Shown: one piece after another, positions 20,801-29,522 of the stretch
Layout of the letters: the number at the start of each line of letters is the position of its first letter
How positions within the stretch are numbered: position 1 is the stretch's first letter
Origin: Autumnicola psychrophila
GTDB lineage: Bacteria; Bacteroidota; Bacteroidia; Flavobacteriales; Flavobacteriaceae
Direction of reading: 5' to 3'
NCBI RefSeq assembly: GCF_031846645.1
Contig: NZ_JAVRHN010000008.1
Location: 1 to 64,000, forward strand
Length of the DNA stretch: 64,000 bases
The notes under the pieces: generated by a model
Told to the model about the DNA's origin: nothing
Databases searched by the model: none
What the model saw: only the letters and a program-made list of their open reading frames with translations
Program-made: the position numbers and the translations under genes

Positions 20801-22076
20801 TTCAGATGGTGCTTCGGTAACTATAACTGAAAGCACAGCTACCCATGATATTACTATAGAAAAAGTCGAAATTTATTCTGTTACTGGATCAATTGTTGGT
20901 CTGGATGAAAATATTGAAGATTTAGCCATAACATTTACTCCAGATCCGGGTGCGGGTGCACTATATGTTCCGAAGCCAATGATTGATACAGATGCGGGAA
21001 CCTATTCTGTAAACCTTGAACCAAATGTTCAGTACACCATTGAAAGTGAAGGTGTAGATGGATATTATATTCCAGAAAACACGCTGGAAATAACAGGTGA
21101 AAGCACAAGTGATATCGTTTTTGAAGCTGAACCTGATGGGCCATTTGGAGATATTGATGGAGACGGAATTCTGAATGCTGATGATAATTGTCTCTCAACT
21201 CCTAACCCAGATCAGGCAGATGTTAATGAGAATGGAGTTGGAGATGTCTGTGAGGACGATGATGAAGACGGGATCATCAATTATGAGGACGATTGTCCGG
21301 ATACTCCTGAAGGTTCCATTGTAGATGTATTTGGTTGCGAGATTTTTGATCTTGCGGCAGATAATTTTAATATATCTGTATATGACGTAAGTTGTAATGG
21401 AAAAGATGATGGCTACATTAGTATTAGTGCAGTAGATACGAATTATGCGTATAATGTAGCTGTATCTGGTACGGGAACCGGTACTGCAACTTTATCTTCT
21501 TCAAATGGATTTTCAGCAGATATTGAAAATCTTGCGGCAGGAAGTTATGAGCTATGTGTAACCGTTGATGGACAGGACAATTACGAGCAATGTTATAATG
21601 TGACGGTAGAAGGACCAACACCTTTAGAGGCCTATTCTTCTATAAACAATGCCAGTAATTCAGTAACCTTTTCTCTGGATGGGGCTGAAGTTTACACGAT
21701 AGAACATAATGGTGAAATTACCACTACTTCGCAATCCAGGGTAAGCTTAAACCTCGAAAAAGGTAGGAACAAATTTATAATTTCTACAAACTCTGAATGT
21801 CAGGGCACATTTTACAAGGAAGTTTTAATGTCTGAAGAAGTTGTGCTGTTTCCAAATCCAACTAAGGGTGACCTTCAGGTTTATATCAATGGAGCAGATA
21901 CTAATGTAAATGTATCGCTGATGAATCTTAGTGGAACGAAGTTTATTTCAGAAAAAATGGAAATTCCTTCAGACAGGGTCATCCATCTTGACCTGACCAA
22001 TTATAGAAACGGAGTGTATTTCCTTCAATTGAAATCAGCTACGGTAAGTAAAACTTTAAAAGTTATTAAATCATGA
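17874..22076 (+). CDS. Giant T9SS-secreted protein with four copies of an unnamed beta domain, thrombospondin-3 repeats and sorting tail
   Basis: A 1400-aa protein with a signal peptide ending near residue 21 (GVLQGYSQ). Four copies of a ~170-residue domain start at about residues 30, 212, 476 and 742. Each opens with a WDFGATQLDE block, then INSWYDxSITPGTSG, FTGGGSDRLRT and EDFKGRVYINS, and ends KPSYFRI. Copies 2, 3 and 4 are each followed by an ~85-aa CNA-B-like sandwich. Near 1093-1150 lie calcium-binding thrombospondin type 3 repeats (DIDGDGILNADDNC). The last ~80 residues are a T9SS sorting domain (VVLFPNPTKGDLQVYINGAD). No catalytic motif is visible. Its stop overlaps the start of the PL9 lyase gene (ATGA), so a carbohydrate-binding, scaffold-like role in pectin attack is inferred. 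Confidence 0.8.
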   Translation: MMKKLQFLGLFLLLGVLQGYSQETSGKLPDVWDFGATQLDESEYNNQLSEEIINSWYDASITPGTSGINLPDFAVGDLSFTGGGSDRLRTSNTNLTRYDDNIDESEDFKGRVYINSSGATGRFLSLKLSEGDEVTIWALSQEGDSNIHFENAADSEQQNDVVAVGEEITELKFTAETSGTYNIYDDTGKPSYFRIVRESNTMSSESGSDLTDAWDFGATQLDEAEYKNQLSEEIIISWYDASITPGTSGVNLPDFKVGDLRFTGGGSDRLRTSNVNLTRYDDDIDEYEDFKGRVYINSSGATGRFFSLDLTEGDEVTIWALSQEGDSNIHFENTSDSELQNDVVAVGEEITELNFTAETSGIYKIYDDTGKPSYFRILRKSANNATVSGNVDVTAASDIPGDYSIVFTNESGDTWSSSVSEGAYTLDLPAGFTYDISLEGADGYSITGSSNIEITENTALNLLIQKDGAAGNGLADVWDFGATQLDETQFKNQLSEEVINSWYDESITPGTSGINLPDFTVGDLSFTGGGSDRLRTTNINLTRYDDDINEYEDFKGRLYINSSGATGRYFSLELNEDDEISLWTLTQNGNGNIHFEYVADPELQNDVVAVGGELTEVNFMAKTAGTYHIYDDTDKPSYFRIVRKSATYTTLTGNVNVAEAEGIPSDFSVVFTNELGKTWQLPFTNGGSYSVVLPVGYQYEVSLEGAEGYSIDSNSSLEVTESTSSYDIDIVKDLIYVEGLADVWDFGATQLDESQYNNMLNEARINSWYDESITPGTSGHTLPDFTAGDLSFTGGGSDRLRTTNLNLTRYDDDIDEYEDFKGRVYINSRGATNRFISLDLKEDDKVTLWVLGQDGNGELYFENTANPELQNDVVSVGGELQEVSFVANASGTYHIYDTADKPSYFRIIRTPATYTSLSGNIDLTEAPEIPDDYSIVFSIEEGKTWNLTPTDGSYQIELPTGFDYNIALEGADGYVISDGASVTITESTATHDITIEKVEIYSVTGSIVGLDENIEDLAITFTPDPGAGALYVPKPMIDTDAGTYSVNLEPNVQYTIESEGVDGYYIPENTLEITGESTSDIVFEAEPDGPFGDIDGDGILNADDNCLSTPNPDQADVNENGVGDVCEDDDEDGIINYEDDCPDTPEGSIVDVFGCEIFDLAADNFNISVYDVSCNGKDDGYISISAVDTNYAYNVAVSGTGTGTATLSSSNGFSADIENLAAGSYELCVTVDGQDNYEQCYNVTVEGPTPLEAYSSINNASNSVTFSLDGAEVYTIEHNGEITTTSQSRVSLNLEKGRNKFIISTNSECQGTFYKEVLMSEEVVLFPNPTKGDLQVYINGADTNVNVSLMNLSGTKFISEKMEIPSDRVIHLDLTNYRNGVYFLQLKSATVSKTLKVIKS
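17961..20604 (+). repeat. Four-copy coding repeat (~510 bp units)
   Basis: Units at about 17961-18470, 18507-19014, 19299-19806 and 20097-20604 encode the WDFGATQLDE domain. Units 1 and 2 are nearly identical in DNA over long blocks (for example GGTATGATGCATCCATAACC in both) and lie close together; 3 and 4 are more diverged and separated by the CNA-B-like spacer. This pattern fits tandem duplication, with the first pair the most recent. Confidence 0.85.
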
Positions 22077-23923
22077 AAAACTCTATAAATATACATTACA
22101 AAGCGCTCATAATCTTTGTCTTGGCTGCATTAGCAGTGTCATGTTCCAGTGATGATGATGCCGGGGTAACTAATAATGCAGTCCCGGGAGCGGCCAGTCT
22201 GGCACTTCCGCAGGATAATACAGAATGTGAAATAGGTGATGTCGTAGCCAATATGGCTGAAGTAGCTTTTGAATGGAGTGAAGCCAGTGATGCCGATTTC
22301 TATGATCTTGTAATTACAAATCTGAATACCCAGGAGATTACGCAGAGGCCTAATTTAAATGCTACTGCAATTGTAGTTAGACTGGAAAGGGGAAATCCCT
22401 ATACCTGGAGGGTTGTTTCCAAGAATGATGGAGAAGAAACTACCGCTTCAGAACCTTACCGGTTTTATGTAGCCGGCGAGCCCGGATCTAATAATGTTCC
22501 TTTTCCTGCATCATTAATGTCACCTGCTTCCGGAGCTATGGTGTCCCCTGTTGATGGTAAAGTGACTTTAGAATGGGAAGCTGCCTCGACTGATACCGAT
22601 GGGGATGTTTTGACCTATACGTTATTTTCAGATACGGTGGATGGCGATCAGGAACCGCCAGAAGAATGGAAAGGTATTACCGGGACTTCCATGGAAGTAG
22701 AGGTAGATCCTAACAGTATTTATTACTGGCATGTGGAAACCACAGATAGTAAGAATACAGCTATAAGCAATACCTTCTCCTTCAGAACAGGTGAAAACAC
22801 CTCTTCTGTACAAGGGGAAATAGTGAGTACTTCTCAGGAAATTTTAGATGCTATTGCAGCGGCTGTTCCGGGAGAAAACATCTATATCCGCGGCGGAGAT
22901 TATATGTTTGATTCCACTATAGAAATTAGTACCAGTGGTAGTGAGGGCAATATGATTTCCTTATTGGCACATCCTGAAGATGAAATCAGGCCAAGATTCG
23001 ATTTTTCCTCGATGGCTGAGAATTCATCTAACCGAGGGATAGAATTAAATGCTGATTACTGGCATATAAAAGGGATCGATATATATAATGCTGGCGATAA
23101 CGGGATGTTTATTGAAGGCCATGAAAACCTGATTGAATTCTGTACCTTTTCTGAATGTTCAGATACCGGTCTTCAGTTAGATAATGGTGCCGCTAACAAC
23201 ACTATCCTGAATTGCGATTCCTTCTTTAATGCCGATTCCACACTTGAAAACGCCGATGGCTTTGCAGCTAAACTAAACGTAGGTACAGGAAATAAATTTG
23301 TAGGCTGTAGAGCATGGCAAAACCTGGATGACGGATGGGATGGTTATTTAAGAGGAGCTGATAATGTAACTACCACTTATGAAAATTGCTGGGCTATCCA
23401 AAATGGCTATTTAGAGGATGGCTCCCCAAGTGGAGGTGATGGTAACGGTTTTAAAACCGGCGGAAGCGATGATAAGGACCTAAAGCATAATGCAGTTTAT
23501 GTGGATTGTATCGCAGTAGGAAACGCAGCTGATGGTTTTGATCATAACAGTAACAGGGGAGATGTGTCCCTATATAATTGTTCCGCCTATGATAATGGAA
23601 ACAATTATGGCTTTGGTAGTACAAATTCTCTTGAGAAACTCGTAATCAAAAACAGTAATGTGCTTGGAGAAGTTGGTAGTATTAATGCTACAACACTTGA
23701 TGTTACTAATAATAGTTGGGATACGGAAGGAGTTGAAAGTTCAGTGGATGACTATGTAAGTATAGATTATTCTGAACTAACAGCACCAAGAAATGCCGAT
23801 GGAAGCCTTCCGAATGTAAGCTTTTTTCATCTTAAATCTGATAGCGATTTAATTGATGCAGGAGTAGATGTAGGATTACCTTATAACGGTTCAGCACCAG
23901 ATCTTGGAGCATTTGAGTTTTAA
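22073..23923 (+). CDS. Surface PL9-family pectate lyase lipoprotein
   Basis: A 616-aa lipoprotein with lipobox C24 followed by SSDDDAG. Residues ~35-235 are two fibronectin-III-like modules (ITNLNTQEITQRPNLNATAI; VDGKVTLEWEAASTDTDGD). Residues ~245-616 are a right-handed parallel beta-helix matching polysaccharide lyase family 9: TGLQLDNGAANNTILNCDSF, the acidic calcium-site block DDGWDGY (about residue 420), GDGNGFKTGG with the expected catalytic lysine (about 460), and DGFDHNSNRG. PL9 enzymes cleave polygalacturonate by beta-elimination with calcium. The start overlaps the stop of the four-repeat protein (ATGA), indicating translational coupling. A strong terminator follows. A close paralogue of the lyase domain lies at 43060. 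Confidence 0.9.
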   Translation: MKNSINIHYKALIIFVLAALAVSCSSDDDAGVTNNAVPGAASLALPQDNTECEIGDVVANMAEVAFEWSEASDADFYDLVITNLNTQEITQRPNLNATAIVVRLERGNPYTWRVVSKNDGEETTASEPYRFYVAGEPGSNNVPFPASLMSPASGAMVSPVDGKVTLEWEAASTDTDGDVLTYTLFSDTVDGDQEPPEEWKGITGTSMEVEVDPNSIYYWHVETTDSKNTAISNTFSFRTGENTSSVQGEIVSTSQEILDAIAAAVPGENIYIRGGDYMFDSTIEISTSGSEGNMISLLAHPEDEIRPRFDFSSMAENSSNRGIELNADYWHIKGIDIYNAGDNGMFIEGHENLIEFCTFSECSDTGLQLDNGAANNTILNCDSFFNADSTLENADGFAAKLNVGTGNKFVGCRAWQNLDDGWDGYLRGADNVTTTYENCWAIQNGYLEDGSPSGGDGNGFKTGGSDDKDLKHNAVYVDCIAVGNAADGFDHNSNRGDVSLYNCSAYDNGNNYGFGSTNSLEKLVIKNSNVLGEVGSINATTLDVTNNSWDTEGVESSVDDYVSIDYSELTAPRNADGSLPNVSFFHLKSDSDLIDAGVDVGLPYNGSAPDLGAFEF

Positions 23924-23988
23924 ATGAAATAAATTAAAAATAAGAATTTTAATATTCTTATGTTACAAAGCATATTTCGTTTTAATCA

Positions 23989-24034
23989 GGCGCCGTCTTG
24001 TGAATTTTTATTAACTCACAAGACGGCGCCTTTT
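23989..24034 (+). terminator. Strong Rho-independent terminator after the PL9 gene
   Basis: A perfect 15-bp stem (GGCGCCGTCTTGTGA at 23989-24003 with its complement at 24016-24030), a 12-base AT-rich loop and a TTTT tail. It closes the four-repeat protein/PL9 transcription unit. Confidence 0.85.
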
Positions 24035-24376
24035 AGTTCATGAAGTTTACTGCGAATCGGATTATTTCCTCCTTCTTAATTAAACCTCAAATGAATTATC
24101 TAATCATTTTAAATAGGTTGAAAGTATAGAGTAGAGGCCTTCACGGTAATTGCTTCATAGCACGATAATGTATGAAGCTACAACCCATTTAGCGCTCCGT
24201 GAAGAAGAATTATAATGGATTGTCTCTATTTCCTTCTGAGCTATAAGCCACCCAGCTAATTTTTTACCATCATTTGTTAAACATTTACTTATAGTAATAA
24301 TTCAGGTGGCTAAATGCTATAAATATCAGTTTTTAGTTAAAAAATTTGGTACTTAATAATTTATAAATATATTTAA
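24035..24376. other. Intergenic region with nested inverted repeats
   Basis: No gene is seen. CTTCACGG (24140-24147) pairs with CCGTGAAG (24198-24205), and inside it GCTTCATA (24153-24160) pairs with TATGAAGC (24172-24179). Further on AGCCACC (24246-24252) pairs with GGTGGCT (24305-24311). These could be a structured RNA, the end of a mobile element or chance. Confidence 0.4.
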
Positions 24377-24388
24377 GCAATCGATTAC
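24377..24388. promoter_or_regulatory. LacI-type operator candidate, site 2 (upstream of susC 2)
   Basis: GCAATCGATTAC matches site 1 at 11 of 12 bases. The context AATATATTTAAG before and ATTGTTAAAG after is shared with site 1 over about 45 bp, which points to duplicated promoters for the two susC genes. It lies 334 bp ahead of the susC start. Confidence 0.65.
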
Positions 24389-24552
24389 ATTGTTAAAGTT
24401 TTAATAATTACTGATCTTATTTACTTATTTCAGAGCTTCAGAGAACATTTTCTGAAAACTTTCTTAGGAAGAAATTAAGGAGAGTAATTTTATTCTAATT
24501 TCAGTGTGATTGGCTAAACTGACTAATTAAAAATTTTTAACGAAACTAATTT

Positions 24553-24714
24553 ATGACAAAATTTTTTAGAAAAGTACTAAAGTCCAGGAGGCCCTTGTTT
24601 ATACTATCGAAAGAGGTTTCCAACTTTAATGTAAATAGTATATGGCAGACTATTATTTCGAGTCGCAGGACTGAAATTCTTTTTTCAATTAATACTTTAA
24701 AAAAAATATCATGA
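24553..24714 (+). CDS. Small 53-aa open frame overlapping the second susC start
   Basis: An ATG at 24553 opens a 53-codon frame, basic and hydrophobic in composition (begins MTKFFRKVLKSRRPLFILSK), whose TGA stop overlaps the ATG of susC (ATGA). No domain or signal peptide is recognised. It may be a leader peptide that couples translation to susC, or a chance open frame in a long 5' leader. The AT-rich context makes chance quite possible. Confidence 0.25.
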   Translation: MTKFFRKVLKSRRPLFILSKEVSNFNVNSIWQTIISSRRTEILFSINTLKKIS

Positions 24715-27700
24715 GAAGAAGAACATGGATAGGGCGGGGACATGAAATTGTTTCCTTAGTTTTGTTTTTGCTGTTCCTTGTATCCGGATATACAATGCAG
24801 GGACAACAGAGTTTTACGGTTAGTGGAACAGTGATAGAAGCTGACTCCCAGATGCCACTTCCTGGGGTAAGCATTGTTCAGAAGGGAACTACTAATGGTA
24901 CGGCGACAGATTTTGATGGAAATTTTTCCTTAACTGTTCCGTCAGATGCGGTTCTTGTTGCTAGTTATGTAGGATATCGCACAGAGGAAATTGAGGTGGA
25001 CGGCGAGGAAGTTCTTCAGATTATATTAAGTCCTGATCTTGAGGCTATGGACGAAATCGTTGTAGTCGGGTATGGTACTTTAAAGAAGACTGATTTAACA
25101 GGTTCTGTGAGTAGTGTGAGTGCTGAAGATTTAACAGAAAGAAATTTAACAAATCCGCTCGAGGCCCTTCAAGGAAATATGCCGGGTGTTCAAATAACAA
25201 CATCCACAGGAAGAATCGGGGATGGTTTTGATATAGTTGTCCGTGGAAAGAATTCTATGAGTGGCAATGTGGAGCCGTTGTATATTGTTGATGGAGTTCC
25301 CGCTAATGACATTGATTTTTTAAATCCGCAGGATATCGAACGTATAGATGTGCTTAAGGATGCATCTTCAACAGCAATCTATGGTTCTCGTGGTTCAAAT
25401 GGTGTTGTTATAGTCACCACCAAAAGTGGTGCTTCTGCTAGACCAGGAATTAATGTGTCTTTTGAAAATTTTGTTGGTATCAAAGAGGTTGCCAGGCTTC
25501 CGGAAATGATGGATCCTCAGACGTGGTGGAGGTATCACCAAACAGCTTACCTCGCCGGAGCGTCAATAGATCCTGAAACGGGGGAGGTTTCTCCTGAAAC
25601 TCTTCGAGATGGTGTCTCGGCAGGAGGTAACAACCCAGAGCTTTTCAGAAGGGCAAATGATAACGAATCCTTCGATTGGTATGATGCTGTATTGAAAAGT
25701 GGGATTCAGCAGAACAGTTACTTAAATATTTCCGGTACAGGTGAAAGTGGTGTAGGTTACAACCTCGGTCTTGGATATCAGAAAGAAACAGGAAATATAG
25801 AAAATGAATCACTGGAGAAGTATTCATTTAAAGCCGGCCTTAATCATCAAATAAGTGATAAAGTATCTGTAGGGGCTAATATGACAGTGGCTCTTACTGA
25901 ACAAAATTTGGGAAGTGATCTAGCCATGAGAGAAGCTTTCAGGCTGAACCCGTTCTTGAGTCCTTACGGAGTAGATGGGGAACTTTTTCCTCTGCCTGGA
26001 AAACTGACAGATGAAAATGGAGATTGGCTTATAAATAAAACCAGTACATATAACCCAATTCTGGAAATCAATAATTCTACCGACGAGATCCGCAGGTGGA
26101 ATCTTATTGGAAACACCTTTTTCCAGTATGATCCTATAGAATGGTTATCTCTTAAGACTAGTTTTGCTGTAGGTTTGGAAAACAATAGAAGGGGGCGTTC
26201 ATGGGGAGCAATGACAAACAGAGGGGTTAGTAATAATGACTTACCTTCTGCCGATATCGAACGTCTTGAGAATTTCAATTACACCTGGGATAATCAGTTT
26301 AATATAAATCATACTATTAATGAAGACCATGCTTTTAATCTTCTTGGATTATTCAGTATGTACTCTAACAGAATAGAAAGCTCCTTTGGCAGCTCAAGAA
26401 ATATGCCCTTTGAGACCGGATTTTATAATATTGGTAGTGGGGAACAAAGCACTTTTAATGTAGGATCAAATTTTATTAAGCAGACGCTTACTTCTTATGC
26501 TCTACGTTTAAATTATGGCTTTTTAGATCGTTATCTAATCACTCTCTCCAATAGATGGGATGGTTCCTCATTGCTTTCAGAAGCAAATCGCTGGGATTCG
26601 TTTCCTTCCGGTGCTATTGCCTGGAGGATTAGTGAAGAAGCTTTTATGAGGAATCAGGAAACGATTAGCAACTTAAAGGCGCGTTTAAGTTATGGGTTTA
26701 CAGGAAATAATATTATAGACCCTTATTCTACTATAAACATTTTAGATAGACAAACCTATTATGATTTTTACGGAACTAATGCAAACGGTTGGATTCCTGC
26801 AAATATTGCGAATTCTCAACTTGCATGGGAAAAGACCAGAGAAGTCAACTTTGGGGTAGACTTTGGATTTTTTCAGAACCGTGTAACGGGAAGTGTGGAT
26901 GTTTACGATAGGTTATCTGATGATTTATTGTTGGAGCAACAGCTTCCTCTGGAAACCGGCTGGGAATCTATTAGCGCTAACGTAGGATCTGTAAGCAATA
27001 AAGGAGTAGAAATTGCCCTAACAACCAGGAATGTTCAAAATCAATCCGTTACCTGGACTACCTCTTTTACTTTTACAAAGAATACCAACAGCGTAGAATC
27101 TATTTATGGTCAGGATGAAGTGGATGATATAGGAAATAACCTCTTTATTGGAGAATCTATCGATGCTCATTATAATTACAGGTTTAACGGAATTTGGCAG
27201 GCAGACGAGGCTGATGAAGCTGCATCTTATGGAATGGAAGAAGGGCAGGCAAAGGTAGTAGACGTAAACGGAGATGGAAGATTTACCCCAGCGGGTGACC
27301 GTATCATCTTGGGATCTTCAGATCCAGGATGGTCAGGAAGTTTTTTCAGCAGTTTAAAAGTAGGAAACTTCGATTTATCGGCTTCAGTTATCACTAATCA
27401 GGATGTTTTTGTTTTTAGCCCTTTTCACGCAAATTTTGCCGATGTTTACGATAGGGGAAGACAAAAAATGGATCTCAACTGGTACATTCCTGAAAACAGT
27501 GCGGGCTTACCTACACAGTACTCCAACACTTACCCCCAACCGCGTAACGAAGGACCCTTCTGGAGAGATGAGGATATAGGTTATTATAAAGATGCTTCCT
27601 TTGTGAAAGTAAAAAACATAGCCTTAGGTTATAACTTCTCCAGCGATGTCAATGAGCGTCTTGGGATTAGCAAGTTAAGAATATATGGGAATGTTTTAAA

Positions 27701-27815
27701 TCCATTTGTATTTACAGATTATGAAGGATATGATCCGGAATGGGCTTCAGCCGGTCTTGGAATTGGCCGGGTAAGTTCTGTTACTTATCAATTAGGTTTT
27801 AGTTTAAATTTTTAA
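24711..27815 (+). CDS. SusC/RagA-family TonB-linked outer membrane transporter 2
   Basis: A 1034-aa SusC protein. The signal region ends near residue 30 (SGYTMQGQQ). It is followed by a CarboxypepD_reg-like domain (FTVSGTVIEADSQMPLPGVS), the junction MDEIVVVGYGTLKKTDLTGS, and a plug with LQGNMPGVQITTSTGRIGDG, IVVRGKNSMSGNVEPLYIVD and DVLKDASSTAIYGSRGSNG. The barrel ends in YQLGFSLNF. It is clearly diverged from the first SusC in the barrel, so it probably prefers a different pectin fragment. The partner susD starts 8 bp downstream. An operator-like site and a ~330-bp leader with a small overlapping open frame precede it. Confidence 0.96.
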   Translation: MRRRTWIGRGHEIVSLVLFLLFLVSGYTMQGQQSFTVSGTVIEADSQMPLPGVSIVQKGTTNGTATDFDGNFSLTVPSDAVLVASYVGYRTEEIEVDGEEVLQIILSPDLEAMDEIVVVGYGTLKKTDLTGSVSSVSAEDLTERNLTNPLEALQGNMPGVQITTSTGRIGDGFDIVVRGKNSMSGNVEPLYIVDGVPANDIDFLNPQDIERIDVLKDASSTAIYGSRGSNGVVIVTTKSGASARPGINVSFENFVGIKEVARLPEMMDPQTWWRYHQTAYLAGASIDPETGEVSPETLRDGVSAGGNNPELFRRANDNESFDWYDAVLKSGIQQNSYLNISGTGESGVGYNLGLGYQKETGNIENESLEKYSFKAGLNHQISDKVSVGANMTVALTEQNLGSDLAMREAFRLNPFLSPYGVDGELFPLPGKLTDENGDWLINKTSTYNPILEINNSTDEIRRWNLIGNTFFQYDPIEWLSLKTSFAVGLENNRRGRSWGAMTNRGVSNNDLPSADIERLENFNYTWDNQFNINHTINEDHAFNLLGLFSMYSNRIESSFGSSRNMPFETGFYNIGSGEQSTFNVGSNFIKQTLTSYALRLNYGFLDRYLITLSNRWDGSSLLSEANRWDSFPSGAIAWRISEEAFMRNQETISNLKARLSYGFTGNNIIDPYSTINILDRQTYYDFYGTNANGWIPANIANSQLAWEKTREVNFGVDFGFFQNRVTGSVDVYDRLSDDLLLEQQLPLETGWESISANVGSVSNKGVEIALTTRNVQNQSVTWTTSFTFTKNTNSVESIYGQDEVDDIGNNLFIGESIDAHYNYRFNGIWQADEADEAASYGMEEGQAKVVDVNGDGRFTPAGDRIILGSSDPGWSGSFFSSLKVGNFDLSASVITNQDVFVFSPFHANFADVYDRGRQKMDLNWYIPENSAGLPTQYSNTYPQPRNEGPFWRDEDIGYYKDASFVKVKNIALGYNFSSDVNERLGISKLRIYGNVLNPFVFTDYEGYDPEWASAGLGIGRVSSVTYQLGFSLNF

Positions 27816-27823
27816 AAGTAGGA

Positions 27824-29440
27824 ATGATGAGAAAGATATTTTTAGGTATGGCAGTGTTGAGCTTTTTATTTAGCTCCTGCGAAGACTATCTTGAGGAGGA
27901 AAACCTTTCCAATGTTACGGGAGAAGAATTCTATGTGACTGAAACAGGTTTTGAAAGCCTTATAAGCGCCAATTATTCCCAATTGAGGGAAATATACGGA
28001 GGAGATGCTTTAATGTTTGTTGCAGGTACTGACCTTTTTGCAGAGGGAAGAGATCCTGCATTCATTGGGCTAAGTAGGTACACTGAACTTAATCCTCAAT
28101 CTGAAGGGGTAGAGCATTTATACAATACTGGTTACAGAGCGATCCAGGTCGCAAACATGGCGCTTCATTATGCAGAAATAACTGAGCAAACTTCGCAATT
28201 GGATACTCGTATTGGTGAAATAAAATACCTGCGCGCCAATGCTTACTTTTTATTAGTACAGACGTATGGAGGAGTAGGGCTTGTTACAGATTATATTTCT
28301 AATCCTGTTTTAGAGTTCGAAAGAGATTCGGCTGAAGCGGTTTACAACTTTATAATTTCAGAATTGGAAGAATCGCTTAATCTAGTGGAAGAGGGAGCTT
28401 ATAACGGAAGGGTAAACAAACGTACGGTAAGACACTTGCTTGCAAAAGTATATTTGACTCGTGGTTACGAAGATTTTGGAGATCAGTCCGACTTTACAAC
28501 AGCTGCGAATTATGCAGATGAGGCCATCGCTGGCCAAGAGCTTACCATTCCTTTTGAGGAATTATGGTGGCCGGGAAATGAGGAAAATGAAGAAGTTATC
28601 TTTTCAGTACAATATGATGATTCCTCAGTAAGCCCTGATCTTGATAATCGTGGTCATAATCAAGCCAATTACTACAGTAGTTATCTTGGAGGACCTGAGG
28701 TGGCAGAAGATGCGCCTTATAGAACAAGTATTCTTTCCCCCACGCAATTTGCTATAGATTTGTTCACGGAAGATGATGCAAGATGGTACGCTACTTTCAT
28801 GTACGAGGTATTTGGGAGGTACTATGACTATTACGATGTTGAAGATCACGATGCTTTGGTTGTGGAACACTACTATGAGCCAGCGTGGGCAACTTCTGCG
28901 GCAGAGAAAGCAGCATACATTGCCAATCACCCTGAAGCTACTTATCACGAGTATGGTACGTATGCACCGTTCTTCAATCCTTCTAGTGATTTCTCAACTA
29001 TACCTGTAAGGAAATTTGATGATCCGACCTCTCCTTTTGGTGCGGGAACCAGCACCAGAGATATCATCTTATCCAGATTGGCAGAAACCTATTTAATCGC
29101 TGCTGAAGCCTATCTTCAGGCAGGGGATGCGGCAACAGGATTGATGCGATTAAATGAAGTTAGAGAAAGGGCTGGAGTAGAACCTGCGGTACTGGCAGAT
29201 TTTGATATCGATTTTATTCTTGATGAAAGGGCCAGAGAGCTTTTAGGAGAGTATCATAGATGGTTTGACCTGAAGCGAACAGGCACCTTAGTGGAAAGAG
29301 CTGCTGCTTATCATTATTTAATTGAAGAAGGAAATTTTGTTGGGAATGGAGGGGAATTGAAGATTTTAAGACCCATCCCTCAGTCGGCAATCGATCTTAA
29401 TCAAAACCAGGATTTTCCACAAAATCCAGCGTACGAATAG
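27824..29440 (+). CDS. SusD/RagB-family surface glycan-binding lipoprotein 2
   Basis: A 538-aa lipoprotein with lipobox C19 (LFSSCEDYLEEENLSN) and an acidic run after the cysteine. The SusD helical repeats are visible (YNTGYRAIQVANMALHYAEI, KYLRANAYFLLVQTYGGVGL, SRLAETYLIAAEAYLQAGDA), as is the C-terminal family block RARELLGEYHRWFDLKRTGT near residue 475. It forms the lid of the SusC transporter encoded 8 bp upstream. It shows only family-level similarity to the first SusD. A hairpin with a short T tail follows the stop, ahead of the GH28 gene. Confidence 0.95.
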   Translation: MMRKIFLGMAVLSFLFSSCEDYLEEENLSNVTGEEFYVTETGFESLISANYSQLREIYGGDALMFVAGTDLFAEGRDPAFIGLSRYTELNPQSEGVEHLYNTGYRAIQVANMALHYAEITEQTSQLDTRIGEIKYLRANAYFLLVQTYGGVGLVTDYISNPVLEFERDSAEAVYNFIISELEESLNLVEEGAYNGRVNKRTVRHLLAKVYLTRGYEDFGDQSDFTTAANYADEAIAGQELTIPFEELWWPGNEENEEVIFSVQYDDSSVSPDLDNRGHNQANYYSSYLGGPEVAEDAPYRTSILSPTQFAIDLFTEDDARWYATFMYEVFGRYYDYYDVEDHDALVVEHYYEPAWATSAAEKAAYIANHPEATYHEYGTYAPFFNPSSDFSTIPVRKFDDPTSPFGAGTSTRDIILSRLAETYLIAAEAYLQAGDAATGLMRLNEVRERAGVEPAVLADFDIDFILDERARELLGEYHRWFDLKRTGTLVERAAAYHYLIEEGNFVGNGGELKILRPIPQSAIDLNQNQDFPQNPAYE

Positions 29441-29471
29441 TAATGTTTATTAATTAGTTTTGAGTTAATGT

Positions 29472-29503
29472 CCTGAGCCCGGTTATCCGGGCTCAGGATT
29501 TTT
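29472..29503 (+). terminator. GC-rich hairpin between susD 2 and GH28
   Basis: CCTGAGCCCGG and CCGGGCTCAGG form a perfect 11-bp stem with a TTAT loop, followed by ATTTTTAAAT. With only 82 bp to the next stop-start gap it may partly terminate the susCD message or protect its 3' end while letting some transcription continue into GH28. Confidence 0.75.
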
Positions 29504-29522
29504 AAATAAAAATCAGAAGTTT

